This document shows positions 59,296 to 60,000 of a stretch of 60,000 nucleotides of DNA, in pieces. The stretch comes from Antedon mediterranea. Its lineage: Eukaryota > Echinodermata > Crinoidea > Comatulida > Antedonidae. Both the position numbers and the translations under genes were made by a program. Each line of letters begins with the position of its first letter. The stretch's first letter is position 1. Where the stretch lies: contig NC_092672.1 of the NCBI RefSeq assembly GCF_964355755.1, forward strand, positions 30,254,501 through 30,314,500, in the 5' to 3' direction. A model generated the notes under the pieces. That model made no database searches, was not told the DNA's origin, and saw only the letters and a list, made by a program, of their open reading frames with translations.

Positions 59296-60000
59296 CTATA
59301 TAAAGAGAAAAAAAAATTAAATAAAAAAATAAAATCACCGTTGCATTTTTCCAGGAACAAAATCATAAAAAGAGGAAAACTAATTTGAAATTGAGATGTT
59401 ATAACCGGTAAAAAAAAGAAGCGAACAAACATTTTTATACAGTCGTCTTTACTGTACGGTAAAATCGCCATCCACAGATTAACTAAAGCAATGTTATAGG
59501 CTTGTTCTGTTTTATGACTGATTGAAAACACGTGACTGTTTTAATACAAGTATAGAGAACTCAGGGCGTATCAACATTCTACATGAAAGACTATACTCAT
59601 CAAACTAAATCACCATTAAAAACTTGTATGTGATATAAAATATTGTATGTGTGATAACTGTTATTGTTTGCGGATTAATTGGCATTGTTTCGATGTCTTT
59701 ATTTTGGAGAATGTTTCAATCTGGCTGAATCAAACAAAACAATCCATTATTGAAGAACAAAATCCAGAAACAATAGGATACTTAGATTACATTTGACACT
59801 GTGCTTTACACACAAAACTGTCTTTCTGGGTAATTCTAAAGTACTTTTATAGAAGTATCTGTTTTTGTTTAGGTGTGACAATAACAAGGTGTGATAACAT
59901 TATTTTATTACCAGTATGGGTAAGTTATTTTTAACCACACTAGTTTCTTTCAGCACCGGTAAAAAATATATGTACTTAAAAATAAAAAATTTACAGATTT
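59296..60000. other. Upstream of the TSP1/CUB start: nothing recognised
   Basis: I see no TSP1 or other family exon here on the - strand. A 5' UTR exon or the promoter may lie in it. The polypyrimidine run and AG just upstream of 59295 suggest at least one upstream exon. Confidence 0.4.

Noticed and set aside
59271-59531. 86-codon minus-strand frame as the N-terminus of the TSP1/CUB protein
   Set aside because: It is in another frame from the WSD-ending exon, ends in a stop at the proposed start and shows no TSP1 pattern.

Overview
This is eukaryotic nuclear DNA: AT-rich, intron-dense and full of short transposon debris. It carries most or all of two large genes facing each other, plus the start of a possible third gene between them. 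The proteins (a rootletin, and a TSP1-repeat/CUB secreted protein), the small phase-compatible exons, the abundant TAGGCCTA words and the MITE families suggest a marine invertebrate deuterostome, most likely an echinoderm. The species call is inference; no marker gene fixes it.

Region 1 (1-2830) is repeat-rich upstream DNA. It ends in a CpG-richer promoter stretch with a candidate RFX X-box.

Region 2 (2833-35624, + strand) is a complete rootletin (CROCC) gene. I placed 34 coding exons with GT-AG introns. Their lengths sum to 6,501 nt, giving an uninterrupted frame of 2,166 codons plus stop, and they follow human rootletin in order from head to tail. Introns hold MITEs, a 1.78-kb TIR element, minisatellites and SINE fragments. 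A possible second first exon lies at 9066-9131.

Region 3 (35625-41162) is the rootletin 3' UTR, then a possible regulatory block (X-box-like site, CRE, E2F-like site). Two short phase-compatible exons of an unidentified + strand gene follow (38512-38770), then LINE and MITE fragments.

Region 4 (41163-59295, - strand) is a 41-exon gene for a secreted protein of about 2,476 residues: a probable signal peptide, 38 thrombospondin type-1-like modules and a C-terminal CUB domain. Almost every module is one phase-0 exon. Twenty consecutive exons form a higher-order repeat of three module types (A-B-C) in seven units of about 1 kb; one unit has lost its C exon. This is the most striking structure in the window. 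No protease domain is visible, although the extreme 5' end could lie beyond position 60000.

The two genes have no evident functional link. Rootletin builds the ciliary rootlet inside ciliated cells; the TSP1/CUB protein should act outside the cell, in matrix or adhesion.
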